64,000 bases of DNA from Coffea arabica (lineage: Eukaryota > Streptophyta > Magnoliopsida > Gentianales > Rubiaceae): positions 7,820,501 to 7,884,500 of the forward strand of contig NC_092323.1 of assembly GCF_036785885.1 (NCBI RefSeq), in the 5' to 3' direction. Under the pieces are notes generated by a model. That model saw nothing but the letters and a program-made list of their open reading frames with translations, had not been told where the DNA came from and made no database searches. Each line of letters opens with the position of its first letter. The stretch's first letter is position 1. Shown one piece after another: positions 1-12,199 of the stretch. The translations under genes were made by a program, and so were the position numbers.

Positions 1-1010
1 TAAATAAATAAAATTCCAGATAACTAAAATGTTATTGTCACACTTTGTGTCAGTTGACTTTATTTAATCTCCTCACACCTCGGAGTGCATGTGTGGTTGA
101 CTGAATTCTTCTTTTTTCAAGTAAAATATATGTGCTTGTAAATTGCAAGCAAATGAAGTTCAGATTATAGAAGAGAAGACTAAAAAGTTAACAGTCTCTA
201 AATGCCCCAGTTATGTGTAGGCTAACAAGTCATTGTTGTCTCAATTGAAGTATCACATATTTCATCTTAGAATTTTGACTATTTCCATTTAGCTTGGTCA
301 GTAACACATGCTCATTTAGCGGCCTAAAATGCCATTCTACTTGATGGGACTTCGACCCCGATAACCAGCTTCTTTCTTAAGCTTGAAGAGTCTGCTAGCA
401 GTGCGCCTGTTTGCCATGTTGGCAATTAGAAATTTTTTTTAGGCAACTAGAAATAGTTCTTTGATTTAAACTAAACACCTGAATTTGGTGAAGAAGTTGC
501 TGACCATCAATGTGACGGTCTTCAGTTCATCTTAAATGTTGTCGGTAATCACTTTGTGTACTTGGACATGGTGTTAGTAATTAGCCAAGTTGTAGGGCAT
601 TTTTCTGCATTTAGTTTATAATCATTCAGAAATAAGGTGTGTTGCCTTCATCTTTCCCAATACTTGATTGATTAGTTCATATTGCATGTGTAAATATGTA
701 GATAGACACTCTGTTCCTGTATCACTGTTATGTGAATTAACTGAGGAATTTTCTCAAATATTTTTTATTTGCATTTTCTGATATGACGATAATTATCCTT
801 GTTGAGCCCTCAAATCTAAATGTTGGAATCTTATCATGTTGCTGCTATCAAAGATCATATATATTCTGTTCTAAGGCTCAATATGTAGCTCTTTCGAAAA
901 AAAGAAAGTCTTACTATGTGGCATGCTTGCTCTTTCTGCATTACACTTTAACTACCTGTCATTCTTACTGCTGAATTAGGATAGCCACAGTTTTTGCTTT
1001 TCTGTCACAG
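1..1010 (+). other. Intron and upstream sequence of the peptidyl-tRNA hydrolase gene
   Basis: No convincing exon was found here. The family needs an upstream exon ending in a conserved Gly-His-Gly-x-x-Asn-Gly stretch just before the first visible exon. I cannot find it in this interval, so the interval is probably one long AT-rich intron whose preceding exon lies outside the window. Confidence 0.5.
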
Positions 1011-1647
1011 GGTGAAGAGCGTAATGGAGCATTTGGATGGCCGTCGCGAATTTCCACGGTTTTGCATTGGTTAGTATTTTGGATTCCATGCTTGTGGTAA
1101 TAACATACTTTTGTCCTAAGCTTGAGGTCAAACTCACGTTCTCTTGTAGGCATTGGAAATCCACCTGGTACCATGGACATGAAGGCTTTTCTACTTCAGA
1201 AGTTCAGTACAGTGGAGCGAGAGCAGGTAAAAGATTTTGTCAGCCCTATACCAAGGATTAGGTTGTTTATTCTGTTACGAAGAGCATAGTGTTAAAATGG
1301 ACTTGATTCCTCATTAAAGGTTACATATGACCATCCCCCTTACGGTATACTGTAAAGTATAGGTCTATAATGCTAATACACTTTCTGTTCTTTCTGGGAT
1401 TTCCCCATAGAAGTACTGCTCGTCTGCTGCTGAATTCGTGGACCGGAACGAAGATAAACTTTAAGTTGTTGCAGCTATGTATCAACTGTACATTTGCTTG
1501 GAGCTAATGACTTTCTTTCATAATTTGCAGATAGACGCAGCGCTGGAACAGGGTGTTGAAGCTGTTAGAGCCCTGATCCAGGAAGGATTCAACAGTAGAA
1601 TTACAAGATTTAATCTTGGGCAGAAATACAAATATCATAAAGTATAA
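1011..1647 (+). CDS. Peptidyl-tRNA hydrolase / CRS2-family protein, C-terminal exons (partial)
   Basis: Three exons, 1011-1069, 1150-1226 and 1531-1647, join in frame and encode about 83 C-terminal residues. They read from VKSVMEHLDG through FCIGIGNPPGTMDMKAFLL to a terminus GQKYKYHKV and stop. This is the C-terminal part of the bacterial-type peptidyl-tRNA hydrolase (Pth) fold as found in plant organellar Pth and the chloroplast splicing factor CRS2. Pth cleaves peptidyl-tRNA released from stalled ribosomes. CRS2 is a paralogue that lost this role and helps splice chloroplast group II introns with CAF proteins. The catalytic His/Asp half of the fold lies upstream of the window, so the sequence cannot decide between enzyme and splicing factor. 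All visible introns have GT-AG ends. The family assignment is strong; the subfamily is open. Confidence 0.85.
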
Positions 1648-2791
1648 CACAATTGAAGCCAACAAATTTTGTATAGAGATGTCATCTAGCAGAATATATT
1701 GTAGGAAAAGCTGTCAATTGAGACTGGACTCTATTTGGAATCAGCTCCAAAAGTAACTTTATACATGCAGGCTGATGTCTCAAGTAAATGGATTTCAATA
1801 GCTTTGTTTCTTACTAGCATCTCTCTCTCTGGTACTTTTGTCTTGTAAACCTTGTCCGCTATTTTCCTTTGAGGTCTGTAACGAAGACATAAACATTCAT
1901 CCAACTGGCACCCTTTCAAGGTATAAGACACTTTGCCGAAACAGTGAGATGCAATCTTTCATTAACGTACAAATCAAGAAAACCTTTGTAGTTACTTATT
2001 AAGATAGCAGTAGCCGGGAAGAACTTGAGCGGATAAAACAACTCTCTCACCGAAAAGAAGTAGATGTTTCGCAAGAATATGAGCATTACACAATTTTGCA
2101 GTTCATAAATTAGTAGCAAATATAACGTCAGTTCAGGTATGTTGACGTTAACAATTTTTGTTCGGCACTGAAACAGCAGCATCGCAAGTAAATCTAATCC
2201 AGCAGCAGCCATTTGTAGAGTGAACTGATAGCCGTCCTGGTACCAAACAGGGAAAGACATCCAACAAAAACAATGAACCCAAAAGGTAGTGGCTTCCCAG
2301 AAGTTAACTTCTAGTAATGCATAGGATCCTGAAAATTTGGATGTGGTAACAATTTCTAAAGCACATCGCAGGAGACAAAACTTCACTAGCTTTGTACTAA
2401 TCACAAAGTACTCCTTTCTATTTCTTTTATTCCTTTTTTTTCTTTTTTTTTTGGTGGGCACATAAAAGAGATTTTGTTTCTCACTTTCTAATCTCTCAAA
2501 GAAATGATTAGTACAAAAGAAAGGAATGCGATCAAATCCCAAGTAGTCCACTCCTTAAAAAAAAAAAAAAAAAAAAAAAATATCCCAAGTAGTCCACTCT
2601 TCCTGTGATTTGGTTTGCCTTTTCCAACATAAACAGGACCTACCTAAATATTAACGTTGGGGAAAAACGTGGGGCCTCTGAATAGCCCCCCTTTTATTAG
2701 ACCGTTGTGAACTCAAAACCTCTTAGAAACTCCGAAAACTGGACTGGACTACAAAATCCATCAATAAAATCTCTTCAGATTACCATCGACA
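1648..2791. other. Spacer between the Pth-like gene and the next gene
   Basis: This holds the probable 3' UTR of the upstream gene and the 5' region of the gene starting at 2792. It contains an A-tract near 2557-2580 and a T-rich tract near 2427-2452. A long open frame on the minus strand is low-complexity Lys/Asn-rich and has no recognisable family. No other gene is seen. Confidence 0.5.
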
Positions 2792-3478
2792 ATGGCAGGG
2801 ACCTCCGCCTCTCTGCAACACAACCAATCTCTCACTTCTTTCTACACTGCCCTTGATCCGAACTCCTTAATCCTCTCCCAATTCTTTAATTCTGATCAGC
2901 CTCAAATGCTGAAATTGACTACTACCGAGTCTTTTTTCATGGAAAGAGGGCCGAGATATAAAGACTATGCTGCTCTCAGAGAATCAAGGCTGAGAATGAA
3001 GAGTATGCAGCAGCCAATTCTTGAAGAAGAGGAATTGATTCTAACCCCACCAAAGAAACAGGTCAAATTTCAAGGGATTTTTGCTACACCACCAAAAAGG
3101 CCAAAAGGGACATCAACATCCTCTGTCTTGACTCAATCTGTTCCCGATTTTTCATCGGCACTGAGGAAAGAGAACCGGAAGCCGCCACCGTTGCCTACTC
3201 TGCCACCTACAATGGAGAAGTCAGTGACCCCTCCGTTGCGGTCGAAAAGCGGGAACTCTGGGAGGTTTGATGGGATTATGGGGAAGCTGGGAGGGAGTAA
3301 GTCTGTGAATTCAGGGGAGAAAAGGAGTGGAGGATTGATGGCTAGGAAGAGCTATGCAAGTATGGAGGATTTGCGAGGGTTGGCTTCTGATGCAAGAAAT
3401 GCTATCAATGCAGAAAACAGGGGAGGAAGGATTGGAAGAGGAATCGGCAAGACTGTTTTGGGCTATAGGCAGTTTTGA
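2792..3478 (+). CDS. Plant-specific hypothetical protein, intronless, 228 aa
   Basis: This is a single uninterrupted frame starting at the first ATG after a pyrimidine-rich leader and ending in GKTVLGYRQF. I recognise it as a short, conserved, plant-only protein without an assigned function, but not as a named gene. Visible parts are an N-terminal conserved block FFMERGPRYKDYAALRESRLRMK (residues about 48-70), an acidic EEEE stretch, and a basic, proline-rich disordered middle (PPKKQVKF, PPPLPTLPP, residues about 88-150). A Gly/Ser/Arg-rich C-terminal third ends in a conserved basic tail. There is no signal peptide, membrane segment or catalytic motif. The charge pattern suggests a soluble, perhaps nuclear or scaffold-associated protein, but that is only an inference. 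Codon use and the clean open frame support a functional gene. Confidence 0.8.
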   Translation: MAGTSASLQHNQSLTSFYTALDPNSLILSQFFNSDQPQMLKLTTTESFFMERGPRYKDYAALRESRLRMKSMQQPILEEEELILTPPKKQVKFQGIFATPPKRPKGTSTSSVLTQSVPDFSSALRKENRKPPPLPTLPPTMEKSVTPPLRSKSGNSGRFDGIMGKLGGSKSVNSGEKRSGGLMARKSYASMEDLRGLASDARNAINAENRGGRIGRGIGKTVLGYRQF

Positions 3479-4304
3479 GTTTGGAGTGGGCTGCTTTTGC
3501 TTTTGCCATGATTCTATTCTTCCCTCTTCATGTGATGATTTTTCTTTTTCTGTCATTAGTTTACTTTTTGTTCTTTGATTTTTTCCGAAGGTGGATTTGA
3601 CTCCTTGAGAGGGATTTGACTCTTTGACTTGAAAAGGTTTATCACCTGAAAGATTCTTTCAAGATAATTTTCTTGATGGATTTTCTACTGTGTAGGAGCA
3701 GAGCACAGTGATTTGGTGTAACATAGAATATTGGATTTATTTGTGATGATACGGATTGATTCACATAATCACATTCTTTTTTTTTTATTTTCTTATAATA
3801 GTTATTTATTCGTTCCGTTGCTAAAGAGCCGTTTTGTTCGTTTACATAAAAAGTGACTGCTGTTACCAAATCCTTGATGAGCATTTACTTACAGGTATCT
3901 GCCTCAATTAAGACCTGCTAGTTAACGTTGCTTCCACGAAAGATTATTGTTTCCTCAATTTCCACTTTGTTCGTATGGCTGGACTAGATACGGCACGTTT
4001 GTTTCCCTGTTAGATTTTCCTTTCTAGAAGTACAGGATCAGCTGTTCAAGGTAAAGTATTACCCATCACATGCAGCTTCTCAAATAGGATAAACGGGGCA
4101 AGGAAAAAAAAAAGAAAAGAAAAGAAAGGTAATTTAGCAATACAATACTTTTTACAGATTCAATAGCTTCTGTTGTAGTAAAGAGTACCCAATTTGAATC
4201 CATTACTTTCTACAAAAATAATGCCATTAGGACCGGAACAAGAAGAGAGGAGGAGTCAATTAGAAGAGGGTACATGGCCATTAGCAAGTCCATATTTAGC
4301 AGCC
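3479..4304. other. Tail-to-tail spacer
   Basis: This contains the 3' flanks of the convergent genes at 2792-3478 (+) and 4305-8977 (-). It is AT-rich with short A and T tracts and has no additional reading frame that looks coding. Confidence 0.5.
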
Positions 4305-7300
4305 TTAGCTTGCACTGGAGCATATAAAGTCAACTACAACCTCTGTAATCAAGCTTTGGAGTATTTGCTGATCGATTCCAGTACCTGTCTCAAATGCTTC
4401 AAGCTCAAAATCAGTCCATTTCCCAAAAGAGTGACTCATTTCTTGTTCTATTAGTTCATCAACCATTAGGCCAGCCAATCCTGCCCACCTTCCAACCTCC
4501 TCAACAATCTCACATATCAGCATTTCAGTTTTCATGCGGAGAGGAAGTCTTGTCCAGGCATTGAATCCGGAGTTTGAATATCGGGCAAATCTCGACTCCA
4601 AATATTCAATGACACAATCAAACACAAAACCTTTTAGTTGATTTCCTTCTTTATTAATATCAAAAGCAGCAAAGCCACTAAAGTTTGTCCACATGACGCT
4701 CGCTAGCAGCTCCAGTTCATTAAGGACAAAATGACTGATTGAAAAGCCTCCATTAACAACTGCATCAGGCAGAGCTGCGTTTACGAACACCAGTTCAGCA
4801 TTCAAAATGACCTCCTTTGCGTGTGTGAGCTTTCTTCCCTTCAGATGGCCATCGGCAAGGTTTATAGCGCTAAAAACTTCAGAAATGTTGTTGAGGAGAT
4901 GGGTTACCGACTCTCTATAGAACTTTCCCATGCTTAATGAGCATGCAGAGTCCAAAAGATCTGCATCAGTCTCCAGTTGACGTTGTCCTTCATAGTATTC
5001 CGTAGATTCCATACCCAGATTGCACCCTGGAATTAGAAGCAAATATTTGGATAATAAGAAATGAAATAGCATTTGAGATCTTTGCTGAGTACATCTAGAA
5101 GATGTACAATTATTGTAAGTGAAACAACAGACTATTTACTGGAAATCTTTTCAACAGCAAAGAGTTTGAGAGCCATTTACTTGAGCCATCATCCAGACTA
5201 CTGGAGGCAAAGCTGTCATTGGAAAAAGAGGCATCAAGAACAGATCCAGGGCTTAGATGTTCACCATTAGGTAGATATCCAACTGAAATCTTGGTTGATT
5301 TTGGTTTGGCCTGTGAAGAGAAAACCAAAATAAAGATCATAGGTGGACAATCGTCTCCAATCAAGCATGCCGTCTAACAAGGGCATGTCAACAAAAACAC
5401 ATTAAAAGAGAAAAAATCCTATTACATCTGAACATACATTAGTATTGGTATTAATGAGGGAAGTCACCATTCCTTCACAGAGACAAAGAAACTCAAGTCC
5501 ATGTAATTGTACATGCCACTTAATTTGCCTTCCAGAATATCAAAATAAATCGCACTAGTAGCAAATACTATCTTAATATTCTAACACATTCCTGACAAAT
5601 AAAATAAGCAATTCATTTAGTTATCAATGTACTTAGCCTGAAAAAGTGACCAGCAACAGATATGAAAACTGTTTTACCCTTAATGAAACGAGAATCTCTT
5701 CTGCAAAAAATGTGCACTCAAGCTAATAGTTGAATTGACTGCCAAACTCACTAATACCTACCTTCAAACAGTTTCCTTTACTCATTGTAAAAGCAGCACA
5801 ATGAATTCTTCTAAATTATCAAGAACTTGTTTTGTCATACCACTTTGACTTAATATGCAGCATACAAGGCTGAACAATGAAGAAGCTGTTATCCCTCTTA
5901 CTTTTTTCCCCCTTCCCCTAGAGGTATTATATGCTTGTCAGTCCAAAAAGAGATAAGCAAGAAACAAATAATCTGTACAAATATACATCGGTATTTATCT
6001 GCTTTGGATGGAGAGCAAGTCCACTGCAAGAAAGGAAGGCTTAAGTTCAATCATTCTCTACATAGACCACAGCTCTTAGCATTTCCAATTTATATAACAT
6101 GAATTTTGATTGGGAGCATCTCTAAATGTAGCATGCTAAAAGTGAGTACTACAGTAGTACTAGTTAATCACATAACAAAATCATGTGCTGCTCAAATTAT
6201 GTTTATTATATTTGGCAGCTCAATGAATGAATTGCATAAAAGAAATGGACGGTATATCAGAGTGAGGAATTATCTAGCAAAACCGCAGATGATAATAGGA
6301 ACTTTTGTCAATGAATTTGTTCTAAATTTGTTTCAACACTCAACATGAACTCATTTTCTGCTTATTGCCATAATTCATGTGAACCCATGTCCTGTTTACC
6401 ATACAAGAGTTGAAGAGCAACAGGACATTTCCTCGACAAAGAGGTACTTAAAAAGTTTTAAGTTGAGAATTGCTACCTCCTTATTTAAGTGAGAACGAAT
6501 ACAGAGAAAATCAAGTTCCATCCTTCAAAACCCTCTATTTATCTTATGATTAAACACGTGTGCAAATATTGTAATGATATCTGAGATAAAATATCATGTT
6601 CTCAGTACAATTATTGAGTTAATTAGAAGGAGTAATCCAGCAGGTAAGTTTCATTACAATCTGCCAACAAGAGGAATGACAAACCTGGAAAGCAGCAAAG
6701 GTTTTATCGTCAAGTTGCTGATTATCAGAGCGTAAATAGCTGTCCCTGTTATTGACTCCATAAACTAATTGATCCCAATGAGACGGTCTCTCTGTTGTTA
6801 AGGCAGATATCAACTCCTGCAGAATCACAGCAGTGGTTTTTCTAGGTGCAGTATCCCCAAAGGCAGAATCCTCCTCCTGACAAGTCAGTTCCTTTAACTT
6901 TTGTTCTAGAAGTACGCCAAGACTATCTCCACTCAAAGGAAATGATTTGAGAGAGTGTCTTTTCCCCTCATTTTCATTCAATGATAATTTCCTTAGAGTA
7001 CCTTCACTATTTGGACCACTTTGATTTCTTTTTCCTTCCATATCTGCATGAATTCCTGTCTTACGCTTCATTGGGGATTTAAATGTGAAGGAGATAACAT
7101 CACTATCATTCTGGCTACTATCAGCATTTATGCTTCCTTGCAGATGTGCCAATCTAATACTAGTGCAGGGTCCAATAGTTGAATGACTAGTCGAAGACCT
7201 GCCTTTCACTGAAATTGCACTAGATCTTATATTGGTTGGTTTGACCAAAGTAGAGCTGACAAATCTAGAACCTTCATTTTGCCTAGAACTATTCAATGAT

Positions 7301-8977
7301 CTTCTTTTCTGCAGTGGAGATAAGGAATCATGCCCCCTGTCTCTGAATCGCTGATCTGTATCAAGTCGATAGATATCCTGTTTCGGTGACATCCTCAAAT
7401 GGGAATGGTTGCTAATGTTTTGCTTCTGTAAAACTAAATTTGTTGTCTCATTTGTAGCATTTGCTGCTGCTGATACTCTGTTGCTCTGCACTCTAATTAA
7501 CTTCGATCTTGAAGGTAACCTGTCCCTCACCTGAAACATTTGATCTTGCCCCTGCGTCTTGTGCCTTAAACAAGCTGGAGATACATCCTTCTGAAGCTTA
7601 CCTTGTGGACTAGCTGCTTGCCACAGTCTTTGACCTGCTTTCTTGAGAAGCTTTATCTCTGGCATATAGTTTGCACAAGGCTGTCTACCTTCCATATCAG
7701 CAGCAGCATACAACTGGGAACCCTCTTCAGTTTTACCCTTTTCTAGCTCAGGGCAGAATATGGCAAGTCTTCCGCTCTCCCTTTCCAACATCTGACAAGG
7801 AGGATGCACAAATTGTGAGACAGATGATAAAGCCGGTTGTTGTTCTGCTGTACTCACTCCACCAAGCGAATGACCGCAGTTTGTGCAAGATGATGACTGC
7901 CCATTGAGTGGCTTAGCAGAAGTCTGAAAACACCTAGCATCTTGGAATGACTCCACATCATTTGCCTCCACCAAGAAGGCATCTGCTGTAGGAGGGTGAT
8001 CAATAGCATTCGAGTAAGCAAGGGCACATTTTGACTTACTCCTCTGCAACCCAGGTTCCAAAATTCTAGTAGCAGCGCCGATAAATCGAGATGCATTCCT
8101 ACCAGAAACATTTCGGGGACTTTTTACTGGAGAAACCAGTTTTTGATGATGCTTTCTCGATCTTGATAACATATGCTTTATTTGCAATGCCTCAGATCCA
8201 AACTTAGTCACTGGCTTTCTCTCACTTAGTCCAGTCTTCTGTAGCTTTTGAGGCCTGAACTCCTGTTTTGTCTCTCCTTTCTCTGCAATCAACTCCTCCC
8301 TCTCAAACCTGCCATGTCTATGTACAAATTCCTCTTTATCGCTTCCACTCCCAGACAACAAAGTCTTCTTTGACTTATCCTGCTTTACAGCAGGCATTGA
8401 TTCCAAACCCATGAGTCTAGCAACCAATCCAGGAGCTCGCATTTCATTCTTTTGTGCAGTGTCACCGTTACAACAGCCCTCATTCTTCTTCATATAAGGA
8501 AATCCACCACTGTTCTCATCAGCAATCTATGTCATTCATGGAAAAAAGGGTATCCGAATAATTAGAACCAGCAAAGCAACTAAACAAGCATTCTAGGTGG
8601 TGGTCACTATTCCAAAATAATCATTAAACCAAAGCACTGAAAATTAACTGATATAGTGCATACCAAACGAAGCTTTGGCAGCTTTTCATCTACTCCAAAC
8701 TTCTTTGAAGACTTTCTCAGACGAACTAACACAATTTTAACAACGAATCTCGTGTTATAACGCATATATCACAAGCATGTTAACAAAACAAGAGGTAACA
8801 AAAATGCGTTAAGACTAAAGGCTAACCTGGTGGAAGCAATTTCTTAGAAAAAAGCTTCTTCTTTGCAAACTTCCTGTTCCAATCAAATACCTGAAAAAGG
8901 ATGCCGGCACACCCACCAGGCCTCTGAGGCCTCTTCTCCACAATGGCTAAAGTCGTTTGCCCTGAAATTTCACTCAT
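4305..8977 (-). CDS. TON1-recruiting-motif (TRM)-like protein with VARLMGL motif and DUF4378
   Basis: Five exons on the minus strand join in frame to 968 codons: 8827-8977, 8664-8725, 6685-8526, 5181-5310 and 4305-5026. The start is the ATG at 8975-8977. The N-terminus has the conserved block RPGGCAGILFQVFDWNRKFA (residues about 19-40). It is followed by the hallmark GLVARLMGLESMP (about residues 103-115), a long Ser/Lys-rich disordered middle, and a C-terminal DUF4378-type helical domain (about residues 780-960) ending VDFICSSAS. In Arabidopsis, TRM/LONGIFOLIA-type proteins bind TON1 and link cortical microtubules to the TON1-PP2A (TTP) complex, which sets the division plane and cell shape. 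That role is inferred from the family. The 1.37 kb intron 5311-6684 could hide a small exon, though phases already match across it. The family is clear; the exact TRM number is not assigned. Confidence 0.88.
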
Positions 8978-10200
8978 TTCTCCAGTAATTCACACACTAG
9001 ACCCCTCTCGAACCCAATTTTCTAAACACTATCTAAAATCCTCTTCATAAAACACCGAAAAGCTTTACATCATCCCACATTTATTCTCATGTTAGCCCAA
9101 AAATCCTCCACCCCAGTATTCAAACTTTTTCTGGTTATCACTGAACACCCCGACTTCTCATCTTCTCATCTTTAAACAATGCACCTAACAAAATACTTGC
9201 AACAGTAGAAAGCAAAGAGATAAATGGAAACAAAGAATCCCTTCTGTCTATATCTTACACTTCCAATATCTATCTTTGTCCTCCAAAGATCACATTTTTC
9301 CCCAAAAGACAGAAAGAGCGTGAAAAGATCCTAGAAGAAATACCCAAAATAAACGAATCTCAAAGATACTAACAAACAAGAATGCCGGTCAATGCTGGTG
9401 AGAGTGAACCTTAGATAACGTATAAGAAAGTTTCACAAGAAAACAGTCGCTAAACAACGGAAATTCGACCAGGTAAAGCAGACACATTTCACCTCAGCTT
9501 GCTGTTTCCCTTCAAAAAAAAATTACCCATTCGTACCCCGCCATCTCAGATTAGTGCACTAGTATTCTCTATAGATATATACCCCACGTAAGCTTTCTGT
9601 AGTTCAAAAAGATGTACTACAAGTAGTAGTTGGACATATTGGTACAAGTACTACTCTAAGTACTATTATAGAGTTGAATGTTGATGATTGATTGTTTTTT
9701 GAAATTAAAAGGGATAATCAAAGGGGACTCAGAATAGCAGGAGCAGGGAGTTGTATATTTTGAGGCCCAAGAAAGAAATGAATGAAAGAAAGAGTTTTTA
9801 CAGAGATTTTAGCAGCTGACAAAAGGGAACAAGGGAGAAAAGGCTGTGCTGTGAAGGACTCGGGGCAGGGACGGTTGCAGGTAAAGGAAATCCGTCTGTG
9901 AAAACGGCTGCTCTGAACAAATTTTACTGTGAATAGGGACTGTGCCACTGTGAAGACAGGGGAGAGAGGATATGGAGGGATGAGTGAGAGTGAGTGAGTT
10001 AGTGAAGGAGAGTAGGCGTATGATAAGAATAGAAAGGGACAAGCAGAGCAACCACGCGGACTCATGGATTTGTCAACATTTACATTTCAGAGATGGGGAT
10101 GGAGAAAGATGTCACCGAATGCTAACAAATGTCTTGCACTCTGGTTCGTTTGGTTGGACAACGATCCCCTTACTTTAGGCAAAGTTCGTTGTAAACTCGC
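8978..10200 (-). other. Leader and promoter region of the TRM-like gene
   Basis: This region lies upstream of the minus-strand start at 8977. It is pyrimidine-rich on the sense strand and includes a long CT-rich stretch around 9960-10020 that is typical of plant leaders. Small open frames around 9718-10065 are low-complexity Ser/Pro/Leu and look non-coding. A leader intron is possible but not resolved. Confidence 0.4.
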
Positions 10201-10289
10201 ATCTTATACAAATTGAAAGCCTTGGCCTTTGAGTAGAGCTTCCAATGAATCGAGCGACCCTTCATAACATAAATATGCTTATTTTAGCT

Positions 10290-10765
10290 CCTTCGAATTC
10301 AAAAAAAAAAAATGTTCAATCGAATTGAATTTAAGCATAATAATCGAACACAAACTTATTTCTGAAAATTCTTAAACACATATATAAATATAAAAATAAA
10401 TAAATACAAATATAAATATATTTAATATTATTAATATATATTTTATTTTATTTAAAAAGTAATTATACATAAATTAGTATTATTTATTTTTTAAAACCAG
10501 GAAATGTAATTAAACTTGTTCTGAATAATATATTATTTATTAAAAATATAATTAAATTATCTTCAAACTTAAATTCGACTCATTTTGTTTAACGAGTGAA
10601 ATCAAACTTTAATATTTATATAAATAAACGACTTAAAATTGATCAATACTTATAATTTGTTTGATACTTGGGTCGAACTCTAATCTCGTTTGTATAATAT
10701 ATGAGCAAAACTGAACAACAAGTATTTGACTCAATTTGGTTCGTTACAAGCTTTATCTTTGGGTG
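10290..10765. repeat. AT-rich degenerate dispersed repeat
   Basis: This is a very AT-rich block (AAATATAAATAT-type arrays around 10380-10460). It ends near 10750 with TTTGGTTCGTTACAAGC and begins near 10290 with TCGAATTC-type words. This resembles a common family of plant repeats rich in TCGA and TTCG words, but the ends are too decayed to define termini. Family unassigned. Confidence 0.3.
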
Positions 10766-11417
10766 CATTTTGTTTCTTAAACATATAGTAAATTTTTTCC
10801 CCTTTTTGGAAGAGTAGTAACGTCTAGTAGATCATTTTTAGGTTATTGGGTGTATGTTAAAAGAAGAGTGATTAATGAAGTCTTATTGTGATGATACAAG
10901 TTATTAATATAGGTTATAGTGTACGGTGTGAATTTAACATGTCTCGTAGTTTTACATAAAAATTGTCCATTTTTTCAACATTTTTTTGTTTTTATTACGT
11001 TTCAAAAAAATTCTCAAAATTGATAGTCATGTTGTTTGATGTAACATGGTCGTTTTAAAAAAAGACTAAAATTACAATCAAATTAGAATTTTACATATTA
11101 TCTAAAAATTGCAGTACTAACAAAAAATTCCATTTTAGAGTTCATTACAAAGGGAAAAGGACAAAATAAATTATGTGTCTGTTTACTTAATTCTCAATTT
11201 AATTTTAGCCGAAGGGGAGAAATTAGGCAAATAGCTTAGCTTCGAGGGTATATCTCTAAGTTGTTTTTTTTTTGACACAGGAAGTATCTCAACTCTTTGG
11301 TGGACTAATCTTCTTGCGCCTATGCACCCCGCCCCCAAGGACACGCAGGATGGTAGGAAGGACAACTCGAGCACACAACCTCAGGACTCAAAGGAGCTAC
11401 TCCAATGACATCCGAGC

Positions 11418-12191
11418 TAGGGATGGCAATGGGGTAGTCACCCGTCCCGCGGAGGGCTAATGGGGAGGGGGAAGGGGCGGGGGCGGGGGGAATTTTTTCC
11501 CCCCACTTAGAAATGGGGCGGGGGGCGGGGGAGTGTACCCCCACCCCATCCCCCGCCCCGCCACCCGCTTTAAAAAATAAATATATAAAATATATATGTA
11601 TATAATTATATATATAATATATAATTTAATTAGTTACAAACTTATGATAATGATATTATTAGTTATATGTATTATATAATGTCTATTAGTATATATAATA
11701 TAATTGATATTATTAATTATACTAATAATTATATATGTGTACTAATACAAATTATTAATTGGTTATACTAAATTTACTAATACATTTATACTAAATCCCT
11801 AATTACACTTAATACAATAACATTTTTTCTTAAAAAAGCACAAGCACAATAATGAATTAGTGATTGTATTTGTGCCAAAAGTGAAAACTTGACTACTTTA
11901 GTTATATTTATTTCATCATGTTGGATTGTATTCAAATAATTTTTATTTGATTGTTTTTATAAATTTCAATTGTAAAATTACAATGAATAATAATTTGATG
12001 ATGTGTTGATATTTTAGTACTTGATTATTTGCTAAAATTTAACCATAGTAAAATTATATAACAAATTTTTATTAGTCCCGCGGGGGAAGCGGGGCGGGGA
12101 CGGGGGATGGGGTAGGGGCGGGGGGAGTTTGTAGGCAGCGGGGCGGGGGATGGGGGAGGGGTCCCCTAACCCCGCCCCGTTGCCATCCCTA
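11418..12191. mobile_element. Non-autonomous hAT-superfamily element with perfect 8-bp target duplication
   Basis: The element starts TAGGGATGGCAATGGGG and ends with the inverse, CCCCGTTGCCATCCCTA, giving terminal inverted repeats of at least 12 bp. It is flanked by identical 8-bp direct repeats ATCCGAGC (11410-11417 and 12192-12199). An 8-bp duplication with TAGGG-type ends is diagnostic of hAT transposons. It is 774 bp long and has no transposase frame. The subterminal regions (about 11455-11575 and 12078-12180) are extraordinarily G/C-homopolymeric, while the centre is almost pure AT. It cannot move by itself. The exact duplication suggests a fairly recent insertion. Confidence 0.93.
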
Positions 12192-12199
12192 ATCCGAGC

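Noticed and set aside
1916-2551. 211-codon open frame on the minus strand
   Set aside because: It has no ATG start, is low-complexity Lys/Asn-rich in the middle, matches no family I know, and covers a T-rich spacer.
9718-10065. Overlapping Ser/Pro/Leu-rich frames upstream of the TRM-like gene
   Set aside because: They come from CT-rich leader sequence read in several frames and have no domain.
11460-11580. GC-rich island, possible CpG promoter
   Set aside because: It is homopolymeric G/C inside the hAT element, not a promoter of a neighbouring gene.
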